From Acanthamoeba sp. SK_2022b (taxonomy: Eukaryota; Discosea; Longamoebia; Acanthamoebidae), in contig JANDJZ010001747.1 in the NCBI GenBank assembly GCA_027943245.1, positions 62,001 through 126,000 on the forward strand: a stretch of 64,000 nt of DNA. Direction: 5' to 3'. The position numbers and the translations under genes were made by a program. This document shows positions 28,330 through 37,680 of this stretch, piece after piece. Below the pieces are notes generated by a model that was not told the DNA's origin, made no database searches, and saw only the letters and a list, made by a program, of their open reading frames with translations. Position 1 is the stretch's first letter; every line of letters begins with the position of its first letter.

Positions 28330-30045
28330 CTAGCTGAAGAAATAGCGTTGATTAAGCACGGCGGTGGAGATGGGCTTCACCGTGGCGTGTTCGCCGTTGA
28401 CCTTGACCGCGAAGGTTTCGGGATCCACCTCGATGTTCGGCGTTTCCGCATTGCGCACCATGTCCTGCTTGGAGATCGCCCGGCAGTTATGCACCGCCAT
28501 CACCTGCCGCTCCAGCCCCAGTTTCTCTTTGATGCCGTCGTGCAACGCGGCGCCGGAGACGAAGGTCACACAGGTTTCCTGCAGCGATTTGCCCATGGCG
28601 CCGAACATCGGGCGGTAGAACGTGGGCTGCGGCGTCGGCAACGACGCGTTGGGATCGCCCATCACCGCCCAGTTGATCATCCCCCCCTTGATCACCAGCT
28701 TCGGCTTGGCCCCGAAGAAGCGCGGCTCCCACAGCACCAGATCGGCCATCTTGCCGACCTCGACCGAACCCAGCACGTGGCTGATGCCCTGCGCAATCGC
28801 CGGATTGATGGTGATCTTCGCCACGTAGCGCAACACGCGGAAGTTGTCGTGCTCCGCCGCATCTTCCGGCAGCTTGCCGCGCGCGACTTTCATCGCGTGC
28901 GCCGTCTGCATCACCCGCAGCCAGTTTTCGCCCACCCGCCCCATCGCCTGGGAATCGCTGGAAAACATCGACAGCACGCCCATGTCGTGCAGCACGTTTT
29001 CCGCCGCGATGGTTTCCGGCCGCACCCGGCTTTCGGAGAACGCCACGTCGGCCGGCACATTGGGATTGAGGTTGTGGCACACCATGATCATGTCGAACAA
29101 TTCGGCCTGGCTGTTGATGCCGAACGGCAGCGTGGGGTTGGTGGAGCTCGGCAACACGTTCATCTGCGCGGCAACCTTGATGATATCCGGCGAGTGCCCG
29201 CCGCCGGCGCCTTCGGTGTGGAAGGTGTGTATGGTGCGCCCTTCAAAGGCGTCGATGGTGTCCTCGACGTAGCCGCCTTCATTCAGGCTGTCGGTGTGCA
29301 CCGCCACCTGAATATCCATGTCGTCGGCCACGCGCAACGCGTGGCGCAGCGCGGAGTTGGTGGCGCCCCAGTCCTCATGCACTTTCAGCCCCGCCACGCC
29401 GGCGGCGATTTGTTCGACCAGCGGCGCAGCGTGCGAAGCGTGCCCCTTGCCGAGCATCCCCACGTTGACCGGCATAGTCTCGAAGGCGCGCAGCATGCGG
29501 TGGATATGCCAGGGCCCGGCGGTCACGGTGGTGCCGTTGGAGCCGTCGGTCGGCCCGACGCCGCCGCCGAAGAACGTCGTCACGCCGTTGGAAAGCGCAT
29601 GCGCCGCCTGCTGCGGCGAAATGAAGTGGATATGCGTATCGATGCCGGCGGCGGTCAGGATCAGGTGCTCGCCCGAGATGGCGTCGGTGCTGACGCCCAC
29701 CACCATCCCAAGCGTGACACCGTTCATCATCGCCGGGTTGCCGCTTTTGCCGATGCCGGCGATCAGGCCGTTTTTGATGCCGACGTCCGCCTTGATCACC
29801 CCTTGCCGGGCATCCAAAATCGTTACGTTGGTAATCACCAGATCCAGCACGTTATCGCTGGTTAATCGGTTGTCGGCACCCATGCCGTCACGCAGCGACT
29901 TGCCGCCGCCGTAGACCGATTCCTCGCCGTAGCCGCGCAGGTCTTTCTCTATTTCAATAAACAGTTGCGTATCGCCCAAACGAATTTTATCGCCGGTGGT
30001 TGGGCCGAACAGCCCGGCATATTCTTGCCTGGAGAGAGTTGGCAT
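28330..30045 (-). CDS. ureC: Urease alpha subunit (catalytic)
   Basis: UreC carries the dinuclear nickel site that hydrolyses urea to ammonia and carbamate. The 571 residues keep every ligand, by alignment to the Klebsiella enzyme (offset +4): His138 and His140 (DTHIHFI), carbamylated Lys221, His250, His276 and Asp364. The mobile flap holds Cys323 and the general acid His324. The flap reads MVCHNLN instead of the common MVCHHLD, so Asn325 replaces a histidine, as in Yersinia and Morganella ureases that work at low pH. It lies between ureB and ureE. Confidence 0.97.
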   Translation of the reverse strand: MPTLSRQEYAGLFGPTTGDKIRLGDTQLFIEIEKDLRGYGEESVYGGGKSLRDGMGADNRLTSDNVLDLVITNVTILDARQGVIKADVGIKNGLIAGIGKSGNPAMMNGVTLGMVVGVSTDAISGEHLILTAAGIDTHIHFISPQQAAHALSNGVTTFFGGGVGPTDGSNGTTVTAGPWHIHRMLRAFETMPVNVGMLGKGHASHAAPLVEQIAAGVAGLKVHEDWGATNSALRHALRVADDMDIQVAVHTDSLNEGGYVEDTIDAFEGRTIHTFHTEGAGGGHSPDIIKVAAQMNVLPSSTNPTLPFGINSQAELFDMIMVCHNLNPNVPADVAFSESRVRPETIAAENVLHDMGVLSMFSSDSQAMGRVGENWLRVMQTAHAMKVARGKLPEDAAEHDNFRVLRYVAKITINPAIAQGISHVLGSVEVGKMADLVLWEPRFFGAKPKLVIKGGMINWAVMGDPNASLPTPQPTFYRPMFGAMGKSLQETCVTFVSGAALHDGIKEKLGLERQVMAVHNCRAISKQDMVRNAETPNIEVDPETFAVKVNGEHATVKPISTAVLNQRYFFS

Positions 30046-30048
30046 GCG

Positions 30049-30495
30049 TTATTCCTCGCTCGTTTTCGTCGGCGCCTGATCGAGGTTTTTATAACCCAGC
30101 TCAATAGCTCGCTTTACATCTATCGTTTTCTTTACTCTTTCACCGGCCGCAACCGGGCTGTCCCCCGCCCAACCGTCCACCAGATTATTAAAACCGTAGA
30201 CCGTTTGTTTGCCGCCGATGGCAATAAGCGCCACCTCAATCTCGTCACCGGGTTCAAAACGGATCGCCGTCGTGGCAGTGATATTCAAACGCTTGCCAAA
30301 GGCGGCAGCGCGATCGAATTGCAAGGCTTTGTTGGCCTCAAAGAAATGAAAATGCGAACCGACCTGAATAGGCCTGTCGCCGGTGTTACGCACCGTTAAA
30401 ATAAGGCTTTCGCGATCTTCATTGAAGGTAATGGGGTTTTCGGACAGGATATAGCCGCCGGGCGGCACGTGCTTTTCTGGGTCATGCTTTTTCAT
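30049..30495 (-). CDS. ureB: Urease beta subunit
   Basis: UreB is a structural subunit of the (UreABC)3 holoenzyme. The 148 residues, with the start at ATG 30495, contain PPGGYILSENPITFNEDRE, GDRPIQVGSHFHFFEANKAL and the typical C-terminal region GWAGDSP. The protein is longer than Klebsiella UreB (about 106 residues) at both ends, like the Yersinia beta subunit. A longer frame begins at 30531, but its extra residues look like non-coding leader. It ends three bases before ureC. Confidence 0.94.
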   Translation of the reverse strand: MKKHDPEKHVPPGGYILSENPITFNEDRESLILTVRNTGDRPIQVGSHFHFFEANKALQFDRAAAFGKRLNITATTAIRFEPGDEIEVALIAIGGKQTVYGFNNLVDGWAGDSPVAAGERVKKTIDVKRAIELGYKNLDQAPTKTSEE

Positions 30496-30550
30496 CGAAA
30501 TACCTGTGCTGATAAGGTTTATCCGTGGCAATCAGGAACGCAAACCGCAC

Positions 30551-30853
30551 TTACTGAATCGGATCGTGCACCGTCACCAGGCGGCTGCCGTCGCTGAATA
30601 TCGCTTCGACCTGCACGTGCGGGATCAGATCCGCCACGCCGTCCATCACGTCATCGCGGCTCAATACCTGCCGCGTGTCGTTCATGACTTCTTCCAGCGT
30701 TTTTCCCTCGCGGGCGCCTTCCAGCGCTGCGGTGGTAATAATCGCCACCGCCTCGGGGTAATTCAGCTTTATCCCTCTGGACTTTCGCTTTAATGCGACG
30801 TCGGCCAGGGTATAGACCATCAACTTTTCAATTTCTCTTGGCGTTAATTGCAT
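30551..30853 (-). CDS. ureA: Urease gamma subunit
   Basis: UreA is the smallest structural subunit. The 100 residues equal the enterobacterial family length and show [45 protein letters not shown] (two adjoining blocks) and the C-terminal VTVHDPIQ. It is the first gene of the operon ureABCEFGD. Upstream lies an unusually AT-rich region with no gene. Confidence 0.97.
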   Translation of the reverse strand: MQLTPREIEKLMVYTLADVALKRKSRGIKLNYPEAVAIITTAALEGAREGKTLEEVMNDTRQVLSRDDVMDGVADLIPHVQVEAIFSDGSRLVTVHDPIQ

Positions 30854-31317
30854 GGGGCACTCCGATCTCGATAGGAATAATCAGACAAAACGAGGCCAAA
30901 GGTGATTAATAGTTAATAACCTTGCGTTATTTATTTGCGTTTATCTGACCCTCGAACAATCTAGGAGGTAATATTGAGATGATCAACCCACAACTTTATT
31001 CACGTTAGAGCATGAATTATCCCACACCATAAAAAAGTAACGGTGACATGATAGTTTTTATCGATACAATTTCTTTTTTTCTCTTTCTGTTTCCACAATC
31101 AAACGATCAAAAAAAGCACAGCCCACCCTGCTTTGTTTTCACCACCTCAATAAAACTCAGAAAAATACCCTCCTCAGGCACCAAACCACCAATATTAAAG
31201 ACATGTAACCAACGGTCAGAAAATATAATTAAATTTACAAATAGGGCGCGAACAAAAATACATTTTTAGTTAAAAACAATTTATCTATTCTATTGCTGAT
31301 ACCAATAAGTTCTTAAA
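30854..31317. promoter_or_regulatory. AT-rich control region upstream of the urease operon
   Basis: This 464-bp gap is much richer in A and T than its GC-rich surroundings. It has many A- and T-tracts, typical of DNA bound by H-NS and of a promoter region. A frame at 31048-31269 has Lys- and Phe-rich composition and no family similarity. I could not assign promoter hexamers or a named regulator site with confidence. Confidence 0.5.
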
Positions 31318-31345
31318 AATAAAAAACCCGGCCGCAGCCGGGTTT
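31318..31345 (-). terminator. Terminator of mtnK
   Basis: Arms AAACCCGGC and GCCGGGTTT with a CGCA loop are followed on minus by a long T-run (TTTTTTATTTTTAAG). The stop codon of mtnK lies about 20 bases upstream. Confidence 0.9.
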
Positions 31346-31363
31346 GCCTCATTGCCGAGTTAT

Positions 31364-32563
31364 TCAGCCTTGCTGACGAATGCGCGCCAACAGCGCGTCA
31401 ATATGCTCGATCTGCGGCGCATTGACGATCAGCGTGCGCCCCAGTCCCAGCGCATGACGCTGGCAGTCGAGGCGCATGTCGGCGTCGGCGATGCTGTCCA
31501 GATCGGCGACGTGCGCCAGGCCGATGGTGCGCCGAATCAGTTCGGTACCGCAGTACCCGACCGCATCGGCCCAGACCTGTTGCAGGAACTGCTCGGCGTA
31601 ACCCGGCGTTGCCAGCGCCGCATCCCGGCTTTGCTGATGGCACAGCGCCAGGAAGCGATCGGCAAAGATCAGCCACAGCTCGCGCACATCCTGCAAGCGC
31701 TGCTCGCGCCCGGCGGCGGCGTCGCGCGGCCCGAACAGCCCCGGCAGCCCGCAATAGTTGAGCAGCAGATTGCCCAATGCGGTGCCGATATCGAAACCGA
31801 TCGGGCCGTAGAAACCGAATTCAGCGTCGATCGCTTTCAACCGTCCTTCCGCCACGAAGATCGAACCGCTGTGAATATCGCCGTGCAGCAGCGCCTCCGC
31901 CTTGCTGAGAAAGCGATGTTTCAGGCCGGCGACGGCCAGCTTCAGCGGCGTATCCTCACGCAGCGCCTGCACCTGCGGCAACAGCGCCGCCTCGAAGCGA
32001 TTGCGCTCATGATCGATATAAGGATCGGTAAAGAACAGATCTTCGGTGATCTGGCACAGCTCGGGGTTGGTGAAACGGCTGACTTCCGCCTTCTTCTGCT
32101 GCGCCGACTGATAAAAATCGGAGGTGTGGAACAGCGTCTGCGCCAGGTATTCCGCCAGCTGCCCGGCCGCCAGCGGGTGATAGTTGCCCTGCACCAGCTC
32201 GCTGCGCCAGATGCGATGGTCGGAAAGGTCTTCCTGCACCATCACCGCCAATTCGGGATCGTGATGCAAGACTTTTACCGTATGCCGCGGGCAGAAGCCG
32301 CCGTGGACCAGCAGCGTTTCCGCTTCGATGCGCGCCCGATCCAGCGTCAACGGCCAGGATTCGCCCACGCAACGTACGTAAGGCAGCGCCTGTTTGACGA
32401 TCACCCGGCTCACCCCTTCGCGATCGCGGATCTTGAACACCAGATTCAGGTTGCCGTCACCGATCTCGTCGGCGCTGACCAGTGCCTGCGGTTCAGACAC
32501 CCGACCGTATTGGCGGGCGTATTCAACGGCGTCGGCAGCCGTAAACGTACGATAAAGCGACAT
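31364..32563 (-). CDS. mtnK: S-methyl-5-thioribose kinase
   Basis: MtnK phosphorylates methylthioribose, a by-product of polyamine and autoinducer metabolism, to feed methionine salvage. The 399 residues (Klebsiella: 399) have the aminoglycoside-phosphotransferase-like kinase fold: [11 protein letters not shown] at the nucleotide loop, [13 protein letters not shown] as catalytic loop and [16 protein letters not shown] as metal-binding part. The ATG at 32563 has a G-rich RBS; a longer frame upstream would cover the MetJ-like repeats and is not used. The gene is divergent from mtnA. Confidence 0.95.
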   Translation of the reverse strand: MSLYRTFTAADAVEYARQYGRVSEPQALVSADEIGDGNLNLVFKIRDREGVSRVIVKQALPYVRCVGESWPLTLDRARIEAETLLVHGGFCPRHTVKVLHHDPELAVMVQEDLSDHRIWRSELVQGNYHPLAAGQLAEYLAQTLFHTSDFYQSAQQKKAEVSRFTNPELCQITEDLFFTDPYIDHERNRFEAALLPQVQALREDTPLKLAVAGLKHRFLSKAEALLHGDIHSGSIFVAEGRLKAIDAEFGFYGPIGFDIGTALGNLLLNYCGLPGLFGPRDAAAGREQRLQDVRELWLIFADRFLALCHQQSRDAALATPGYAEQFLQQVWADAVGYCGTELIRRTIGLAHVADLDSIADADMRLDCQRHALGLGRTLIVNAPQIEHIDALLARIRQQG

Positions 32564-32612
32564 TCCCCAACCCCTCTGTTCTCTCTTACTGCCCCAGCGA
32601 TTCTGTTTATTT

Positions 32613-32652
32613 AGACGTAAAAGCATTTGGACGTCTATACATCTGGAAGTCA
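32613..32652. promoter_or_regulatory. Five tandem MetJ-box-like octamers between mtnK and mtnA
   Basis: In 8-bp register the sequence reads AGACGTAA, AAGCATTT, GGACGTCT, ATACATCT, GGAAGTCA. Against AGACGTCT they match at 6, 4, 7, 6 and 5 positions. MetJ binds cooperatively to such arrays, so this is a good operator for both divergent genes. Confidence 0.75.
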
Positions 32653-32708
32653 TGTTGGCAGAATAGCGTTTCAGATGCAATAACCACGCAACAAGGAATT
32701 AACCGCCG

Positions 32709-33737
32709 ATGCAAGCGCTTAACACCACCAGTTTGACCCTGCAGGACAACCGCCTTTGGATCCTCGATCAGCAAGCCCTGCCGCAGGAAAAGCGGTGGCG
32801 CGCCTGCGACAGCGTGGAGGAATTGGTCGGGCACATTCACAGCCTGCGGGTGCGCGGCGCTCCGCTGATCGGGCTGTCTGCCAGCCTGCTGTTGGCGCTG
32901 CTCGCGGAACGCGGTCTGCCGCGCGCCGAGCTGGAGCAGGCGCTGCACACGCTGCGCGCCGCCCGCCCGACGGCGGTCAACCTGATGAATAATCTGGATC
33001 GCATGAAGCTGGCGCTGGCGGAGCCTGATTGGGTGCCGGCGATGGTGAACGAAGCGCTGCGGTTGGTGGAAGAAGATCGCCGATTGTGCGATCGCATTGC
33101 CGATCACGGCGCTGGGCTGGTCAAACCCGGCAGCCGCCTGCTGACCCACTGCAATACCGGCGGGTTGGCCACCGCCGGCGTCGGCACCGCCATCGGCGTG
33201 CTGCTGCACGCTCACCGGCAAGGCAAGGTGCAACAGGTGTGGGTCGATGAAACCCGGCCGCTGCTGCAGGGCGGCCGCCTGACCGCCTGGGAACTGGGCG
33301 AGCTGGGCATTCCCTATCGCCTGATCTGCGATTCGATGGCCGCCAGCCTGATGGCACAGGGCAAGGTCGATGCGGTGTGGGTCGGCGCGGATCGCATCGC
33401 CGCCAACGGCGACGTCGCCAACAAAATCGGCACCTACAGCCTGGCGGTGCTGGCGCACTACCACGGCATCCCGTTCTACGTGGCCGCCCCGCATACCACC
33501 CACGATCCGCACTGCCCGAACGGCGCCGCCATTCCGATCGAGCAGCGCGCGGCGGCCGAAGTCACCGGCGTTTCAGGCAGCTTCGGCGCCTGTCAGTGGG
33601 CGCCAAACGAGGCACCGGTCTACAATCCGGCGTTCGACGTTACGCCGGCCAAGCTCATCAGCGGCTGGGTATTCGACAGCGGCGTGATTACGCCGCAGCA
33701 GGTTGAAGCGGGGATTTTCCGGCGGGCGTTGGGTTAA
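32709..33737 (+). CDS. mtnA: S-methyl-5-thioribose-1-phosphate isomerase
   Basis: MtnA converts the aldose methylthioribose 1-phosphate to methylthioribulose 1-phosphate. The 342-residue protein is related to eIF2B subunits. The catalytic cysteine is Cys148 in [14 protein letters not shown] and the acid is Asp228 in [29 protein letters not shown] near the N-terminus and [10 protein letters not shown] are family markers. It is divergent from mtnK across MetJ-like boxes and convergent with mtnD. Confidence 0.96.
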   Translation: MQALNTTSLTLQDNRLWILDQQALPQEKRWRACDSVEELVGHIHSLRVRGAPLIGLSASLLLALLAERGLPRAELEQALHTLRAARPTAVNLMNNLDRMKLALAEPDWVPAMVNEALRLVEEDRRLCDRIADHGAGLVKPGSRLLTHCNTGGLATAGVGTAIGVLLHAHRQGKVQQVWVDETRPLLQGGRLTAWELGELGIPYRLICDSMAASLMAQGKVDAVWVGADRIAANGDVANKIGTYSLAVLAHYHGIPFYVAAPHTTHDPHCPNGAAIPIEQRAAAEVTGVSGSFGACQWAPNEAPVYNPAFDVTPAKLISGWVFDSGVITPQQVEAGIFRRALG

Positions 33738-33754
33738 CGCCCGCGGATTGACGC

Positions 33755-34297
33755 TCAGTCCAGACGTGGATAGTCATCGGCGATCTTGTCGCCGGTGAAA
33801 TGCGCCACCCAGCCTTCCGGGTTGTCGAACACCCGGATCGCGGTGAAATGGGGGGCCGATCCCATATCGAACCAGTGCCGGGTGTTGGCCGGCACCGAGA
33901 TCAGATCGTTCTTTTCGCACAGGATCTGGAAGATCTTGCCGTCAAGATGCAGGCAAAACAGCCCTGCGCCTTCGACGAAAAAGCGTACTTCATCTTCGCC
34001 GTGCGTATGTTCGGACAGGAATTTTTCACGCAGCGCCTGCCGCTGCTCATGGTCCGGCCGCATGCTAATCACGTCCCAGCTCTGGTAGCCCTTTTCCGCC
34101 ACCAGCCGGTCTATCTCATGCTGGTAGGCGGCGATCACCGCCTCCGGCTGCGGGTTGTCGCCCAGCTCGCGATCCGCTTGCCAGCGCTCAAAGCGCACGC
34201 CGATCTGCGCCAACTGGCGCTGGATCTCCTGCGCGTCGCGGCTCTGCCACAGCGGCTGCTGCGGCGCTTTATCGCTGAAAATGGTCAATCCACTCAT
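33755..34297 (-). CDS. mtnD: Acireductone dioxygenase
   Basis: MtnD oxidises acireductone; with Fe2+ it yields the methionine precursor 4-methylthio-2-oxobutyrate, with Ni2+ an off-pathway product. The 180-residue cupin carries the metal ligands His97, His99, Glu103 ([12 protein letters not shown]) and His141 (ANTRHWFD), one residue shifted from the Klebsiella numbering. It overlaps mtnC by four bases (ATGA). Confidence 0.96.
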   Translation of the reverse strand: MSGLTIFSDKAPQQPLWQSRDAQEIQRQLAQIGVRFERWQADRELGDNPQPEAVIAAYQHEIDRLVAEKGYQSWDVISMRPDHEQRQALREKFLSEHTHGEDEVRFFVEGAGLFCLHLDGKIFQILCEKNDLISVPANTRHWFDMGSAPHFTAIRVFDNPEGWVAHFTGDKIADDYPRLD

Positions 34298-34983
34298 GAG
34301 ACGAACTCCCCTAAATCGATACGATCAAAACGGTTAACCTGCGGATGCCGGCTCTGCTCGTCCGCCTCATCGCGGATCAGCTGGCAGGTATGCCAGCCGG
34401 CGGCCTGCGCCGCATCCAACTCCTGGTGGATGTCGGACAAAAACAGCAGCTCGTCGGGCGCGATGCCGATAGCCTGCGCGATGTTGCGGTACGACGCGGT
34501 TTCACGCTTGGCGCCGACGTGCGTATCGAAATAACCACTGAACAGCGGCTGCAGATCGCCCGCATCGCTGTGGCCGAACAGCAGTTTCTGCGCTTCCACC
34601 GAACCGGAGGAATAGACGTAAAGCTTCACCCCCTGCCGCTGCCAGGCGGCCAACTGCCCCGCGACTTCCGGATACAGATGCCCGCGAAAGTCCCCTTCGC
34701 GGTAACCGCTGCGCCAAATGATGCCCTGCAACGCCTTGAGCGCGGTAGATTTACGGTCTTCATCCATAAAGCGGTACAGCGCGGCGATCAGCGCGTCAAG
34801 ATCTGCCTGCGGCTGGTCAATTTCAGCGCGCAGCGCCGCCAGCGGCGCGGCGACTTCGCTCTCAGCGGCATGGCGGCGCACAAAATCCGCCAGCCGTTCG
34901 CGGGCGTAAGGAAACAGTACCTGATGCACAAAGCGAATATCGCTGGTGGTACCTTCAATATCGGTCACGATAGCGCGGATCAT
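34294..34983 (-). CDS. mtnC: Enolase-phosphatase MtnC
   Basis: MtnC is a bifunctional HAD-family enzyme that enolises and dephosphorylates 2,3-diketo-5-methylthiopentyl 1-phosphate to acireductone. The 229 residues begin with the nucleophile motif [13 protein letters not shown] (Asp8, Glu10). [18 protein letters not shown] is motif II and [13 protein letters not shown] motif III. It overlaps mtnB and mtnD by four bases on either side. Confidence 0.96.
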   Translation of the reverse strand: MIRAIVTDIEGTTSDIRFVHQVLFPYARERLADFVRRHAAESEVAAPLAALRAEIDQPQADLDALIAALYRFMDEDRKSTALKALQGIIWRSGYREGDFRGHLYPEVAGQLAAWQRQGVKLYVYSSGSVEAQKLLFGHSDAGDLQPLFSGYFDTHVGAKRETASYRNIAQAIGIAPDELLFLSDIHQELDAAQAAGWHTCQLIRDEADEQSRHPQVNRFDRIDLGEFVS

Positions 34984-35594
34984 TTCGCCTCCAGTAAGCG
35001 GCGTTGCAGTTCACACTGGAACAGGAATTCCAGCCCTTCGAGATGGCGGCGGGCTTCCGCCACCTGGCTCCCCCAGCAATACAGGCCGTGGCCGCGTACC
35101 AGAAAGCCGTATTGCAGCGGCGTGGCCTCGGCATAGGCCGCCACGCGCGCCGCCAGCCGGGGGATGTCCTGATCGTTATCGAAAATGGGGATCGCCACGC
35201 TGTCCAGGTGGCTGCGCTGGCCGGCCAGCGACTTCTGCATTTCGTACCCCTGCAGCACCAGCGCATCGCCGCGCTCCACCCGCGACAGGACGGTAGCGTT
35301 GACGGAATGGGTATGCAGCACCGCGCCGATGTGCGCGGACAGGCGGTAGAGCAGCGTATGCAGCCCAGTCTCCGCCGATGGCATGCGGCCGCTCGGCACA
35401 TGATTGTCGGCGATATCCACCCGCAGAAAATCGGTGGCGCTCAGGCTACCCTTGTCTTTGCCGGACTCGGTGACCAGGCACTGACGCTCATCCAGGCGCA
35501 GCGACATGTTGCCGCCGGTCGCCGGGCACCAGCCTTTGTCGCCAATCCAGTGGCAGGCCGCCAGCAATGCGGTAAGTTGCGGATTATCCGTCAT
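34980..35594 (-). CDS. mtnB: Methylthioribulose-1-phosphate dehydratase
   Basis: MtnB dehydrates methylthioribulose 1-phosphate. It belongs to the class II aldolase family with a zinc site: [14 protein letters not shown] gives two histidines and [11 protein letters not shown] a third. SGKDKGSLS is the substrate-phosphate region. The ATG at 35594 ([11 protein letters not shown]) gives 204 residues, the family size; the open frame 36 codons upstream would overlap the MetJ-like boxes. The RBS is weak. Confidence 0.95.
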   Translation of the reverse strand: MTDNPQLTALLAACHWIGDKGWCPATGGNMSLRLDERQCLVTESGKDKGSLSATDFLRVDIADNHVPSGRMPSAETGLHTLLYRLSAHIGAVLHTHSVNATVLSRVERGDALVLQGYEMQKSLAGQRSHLDSVAIPIFDNDQDIPRLAARVAAYAEATPLQYGFLVRGHGLYCWGSQVAEARRHLEGLEFLFQCELQRRLLEAK

Positions 35595-35676
35595 TATTAT
35601 CGTTTCCCGTTCGGTAAGGCGGCCGGCTGATGAGGCTTGGCGTGCCGCGTGGCGGGCTAAGCACCTTTTCGCATTT

Positions 35677-35692
35677 AGCCATCTAAGCGTCT
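35677..35692. promoter_or_regulatory. Candidate MetJ box pair between mtnB and mtnE
   Basis: Two adjacent octamers, AGCCATCT and AAGCGTCT, each match AGACGTCT at six of eight positions in the divergent promoter region. The flanking octamers match poorly, so the site is weaker than the mtnK-mtnA array. Confidence 0.55.
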
Positions 35693-35758
35693 TGATTGCC
35701 AAATACTAGCATCGTGTTATATTGACGGCAATATAAGCGCCTGGAGTATTCACCTGCT

Positions 35759-36919
35759 ATGAGCACTTCCGCATTGGTTCCCGAAAGTAAACTGCCCTCA
35801 CTGGGCACCACCATCTTTACCCAGATGAGCGCGCTGGCGCAGCAGCACCAGGCGATCAACCTGTCGCAGGGCTTCCCCGATTTCGACGGCCCGGACTACC
35901 TGAAAGAACGTCTGGCTTGGCACGTCGCCCAGGGCGCCAACCAATATGCGCCGATGACCGGCGTGGCGCCACTGCGCGAAGCCATCGCCGACAAAACCGC
36001 CGAGCTGTATGGCTGGCAACCGGACGCCACCGCCGAAGTGACCGTCACCGCCGGCGCCACCGAAGCGCTGTTCGCCGCCATCAGCGCGCTGGTGCGCCCC
36101 GGCGACGAAGTGGTCTGCTTCGATCCCAGCTATGACAGCTATGCGCCGGCGGTCACGTTGGCCGGCGGCATACTCAAACGCATCGCCCTGCAGCCGCCCG
36201 CGTTTACCGTGGATTGGCCAGGGTTCGCCGCCGCGCTGTCGCCACGCACCCGCCTGGTGATCGTCAACACGCCGCACAACCCGTCCGCCACCGCCTGGCA
36301 GGCGGAAGACATGCAGCAGCTGTGGCACGCTATCGCCGAACGCGAAATCTACGTGCTCAGCGACGAGGTTTACGAACACATCTGCTTCGCCAAAGGCGGG
36401 CACGCCAGCGTGCTGGCCCACCCGCAGCTGCGCCAACGCGCGATCGCGGTGTCCTCTTTCGGCAAAACCTTCCACATGACCGGCTGGAAAGTGGGCTATT
36501 GCGTGGCACCCGCCGCGCTGAGCGCCGAGGTGCGCAAAGTGCACCAATACCTGACCTTTTCGGTCAATACCCCGGCCCAGCTGGCGCTGGCGGATAGCCT
36601 GCGCGCCGAGCCGGAGCACTGGCGACAGCTGCCGGCGTTCTATCGCGCCAAACGCGACCGCTTTGTGCAGGCGCTGACAAGCAGCCGACTGGAAATTTTA
36701 CCCTGCGCGGGTACATACTTCTTGCTGGCGGACTACAGCGCCATCTCCGATCTGGACGATGTGGCATTCTGCCATTGGTTAACCGAGCACGTGGGCGTGG
36801 CGGCCATTCCGCTGTCGGTCTTCTGTGCCGATCCTTTCCCCCATAAATTGATCCGGCTGTGCTTCGCTAAACAGGACGCCACGCTGGATGCAGCTGCGGA
36901 GCGGTTATGTCGACTTTAA
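35759..36919 (+). CDS. mtnE: Methionine aminotransferase (PLP, YbdL/MtnE type)
   Basis: The enzyme is a fold-type I aminotransferase that converts 4-methylthio-2-oxobutyrate to methionine, the last step of the salvage pathway. The 386 residues include INLSQGFPDFDGP, the PLP pocket region TAGATEALFAAISAL, the VNTPHNPSA block and the Schiff-base lysine in SFGKTFHMTGWKVGY. Context with mtnDCB and a preference of YbdL for methionine support the role, but glutamine-type aminotransferases are very similar. It overlaps mtnU by 13 bp. Confidence 0.9.
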   Translation: MSTSALVPESKLPSLGTTIFTQMSALAQQHQAINLSQGFPDFDGPDYLKERLAWHVAQGANQYAPMTGVAPLREAIADKTAELYGWQPDATAEVTVTAGATEALFAAISALVRPGDEVVCFDPSYDSYAPAVTLAGGILKRIALQPPAFTVDWPGFAAALSPRTRLVIVNTPHNPSATAWQAEDMQQLWHAIAEREIYVLSDEVYEHICFAKGGHASVLAHPQLRQRAIAVSSFGKTFHMTGWKVGYCVAPAALSAEVRKVHQYLTFSVNTPAQLALADSLRAEPEHWRQLPAFYRAKRDRFVQALTSSRLEILPCAGTYFLLADYSAISDLDDVAFCHWLTEHVGVAAIPLSVFCADPFPHKLIRLCFAKQDATLDAAAERLCRL

Positions 36920-37680
36920 AAATTACCCTGTTGCAGCAACCGCTGGTCTGGCGCGACGGCCCCGCCAACCTGGCGGCTTTCGATGCGTTGCTGGCGCCGA
37001 TCGTTGGCCGAGATCTCATCGTCTTGCCGGAGATGTTCACCACCGGTTTCGCCATGGATGCCGGCGAGAGCGCCCTGCCCGAACAGCAGGTGATCGACTG
37101 GCTGCACGGTTGGGCGGTGAAAAGCCACGCGTTAATCGGCGGCAGCGTGGCGTTGAAAACTGACGAAGGTGCGGTCAACCGCTTCCTGCTGGTCGAGCCG
37201 GGCGGCCAGGTGCACGCCTATGACAAACGCCACCTGTTCCGCATGGCCGGCGAACATCTGCACTACCAAGCCGGCAACCGGCGTGAAATCTTCGAATGGC
37301 GCGGCTGGCGCATCCTGCCGCAGATCTGCTACGACCTGCGTTTCCCGGTCTGGGCGCGCTATCAGCAGGATTACGATCTGGCGCTGTACGTCGCCAACTG
37401 GCCGGCGCCGCGCAGCAGCCATTGGCAAACGCTGCTGGCGGCGCGGGCGATTGAAAACCAGGTGTACGTGGCGGGCTGCAACCGGGTGGGCGAAGATCCC
37501 AACGGCCTGAGCTACAGCGGAGACAGCCTGATCATCAGCCCACAGGGCGAGATCCTGGCGAATGCGGAGCCCGGCGCGGCCACGCGGCTGGACGCCGAGC
37601 TGTCGCTGGAAACCCTGCAGAGTTACCGCAGCGCCTTCCCGGCCTGGCGCGATGCCGACAGCTTTCTGCGTTTAGACTGA
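36907..37680 (+). CDS. mtnU: Omega-amidase (2-oxoglutaramate amidase, YafV/MtnU)
   Basis: This nitrilase-family enzyme deamidates the 2-oxoglutaramate formed when glutamine is the amino donor for MtnE, which makes the last salvage step irreversible. The 257 residues carry the Glu-Lys-Cys triad: VLPEMFTTGF, YDKRHLFRM and QICYDLRFPVW. The gene starts inside the end of mtnE, so the two are coupled. In E. coli the homologue yafV lies between dnaQ and fadE, the interval where this block is inserted. Its stop overlaps that of the convergent hpxK by nine bases. Confidence 0.92.
   Translation: MSTLKITLLQQPLVWRDGPANLAAFDALLAPIVGRDLIVLPEMFTTGFAMDAGESALPEQQVIDWLHGWAVKSHALIGGSVALKTDEGAVNRFLLVEPGGQVHAYDKRHLFRMAGEHLHYQAGNRREIFEWRGWRILPQICYDLRFPVWARYQQDYDLALYVANWPAPRSSHWQTLLAARAIENQVYVAGCNRVGEDPNGLSYSGDSLIISPQGEILANAEPGAATRLDAELSLETLQSYRSAFPAWRDADSFLRLD

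Noticed and set aside
30496..30531. Longer start for ureB
   Set aside because: The 12 extra residues are not typical of UreB and no RBS fits; ATG 30495 gives the known N-terminus.
31048..31269. 73-codon frame in the AT-rich region before ureA
   Set aside because: Lys/Phe/Ser-rich sequence as expected by chance from A/T-tracts; no RBS and no similarity to known proteins.
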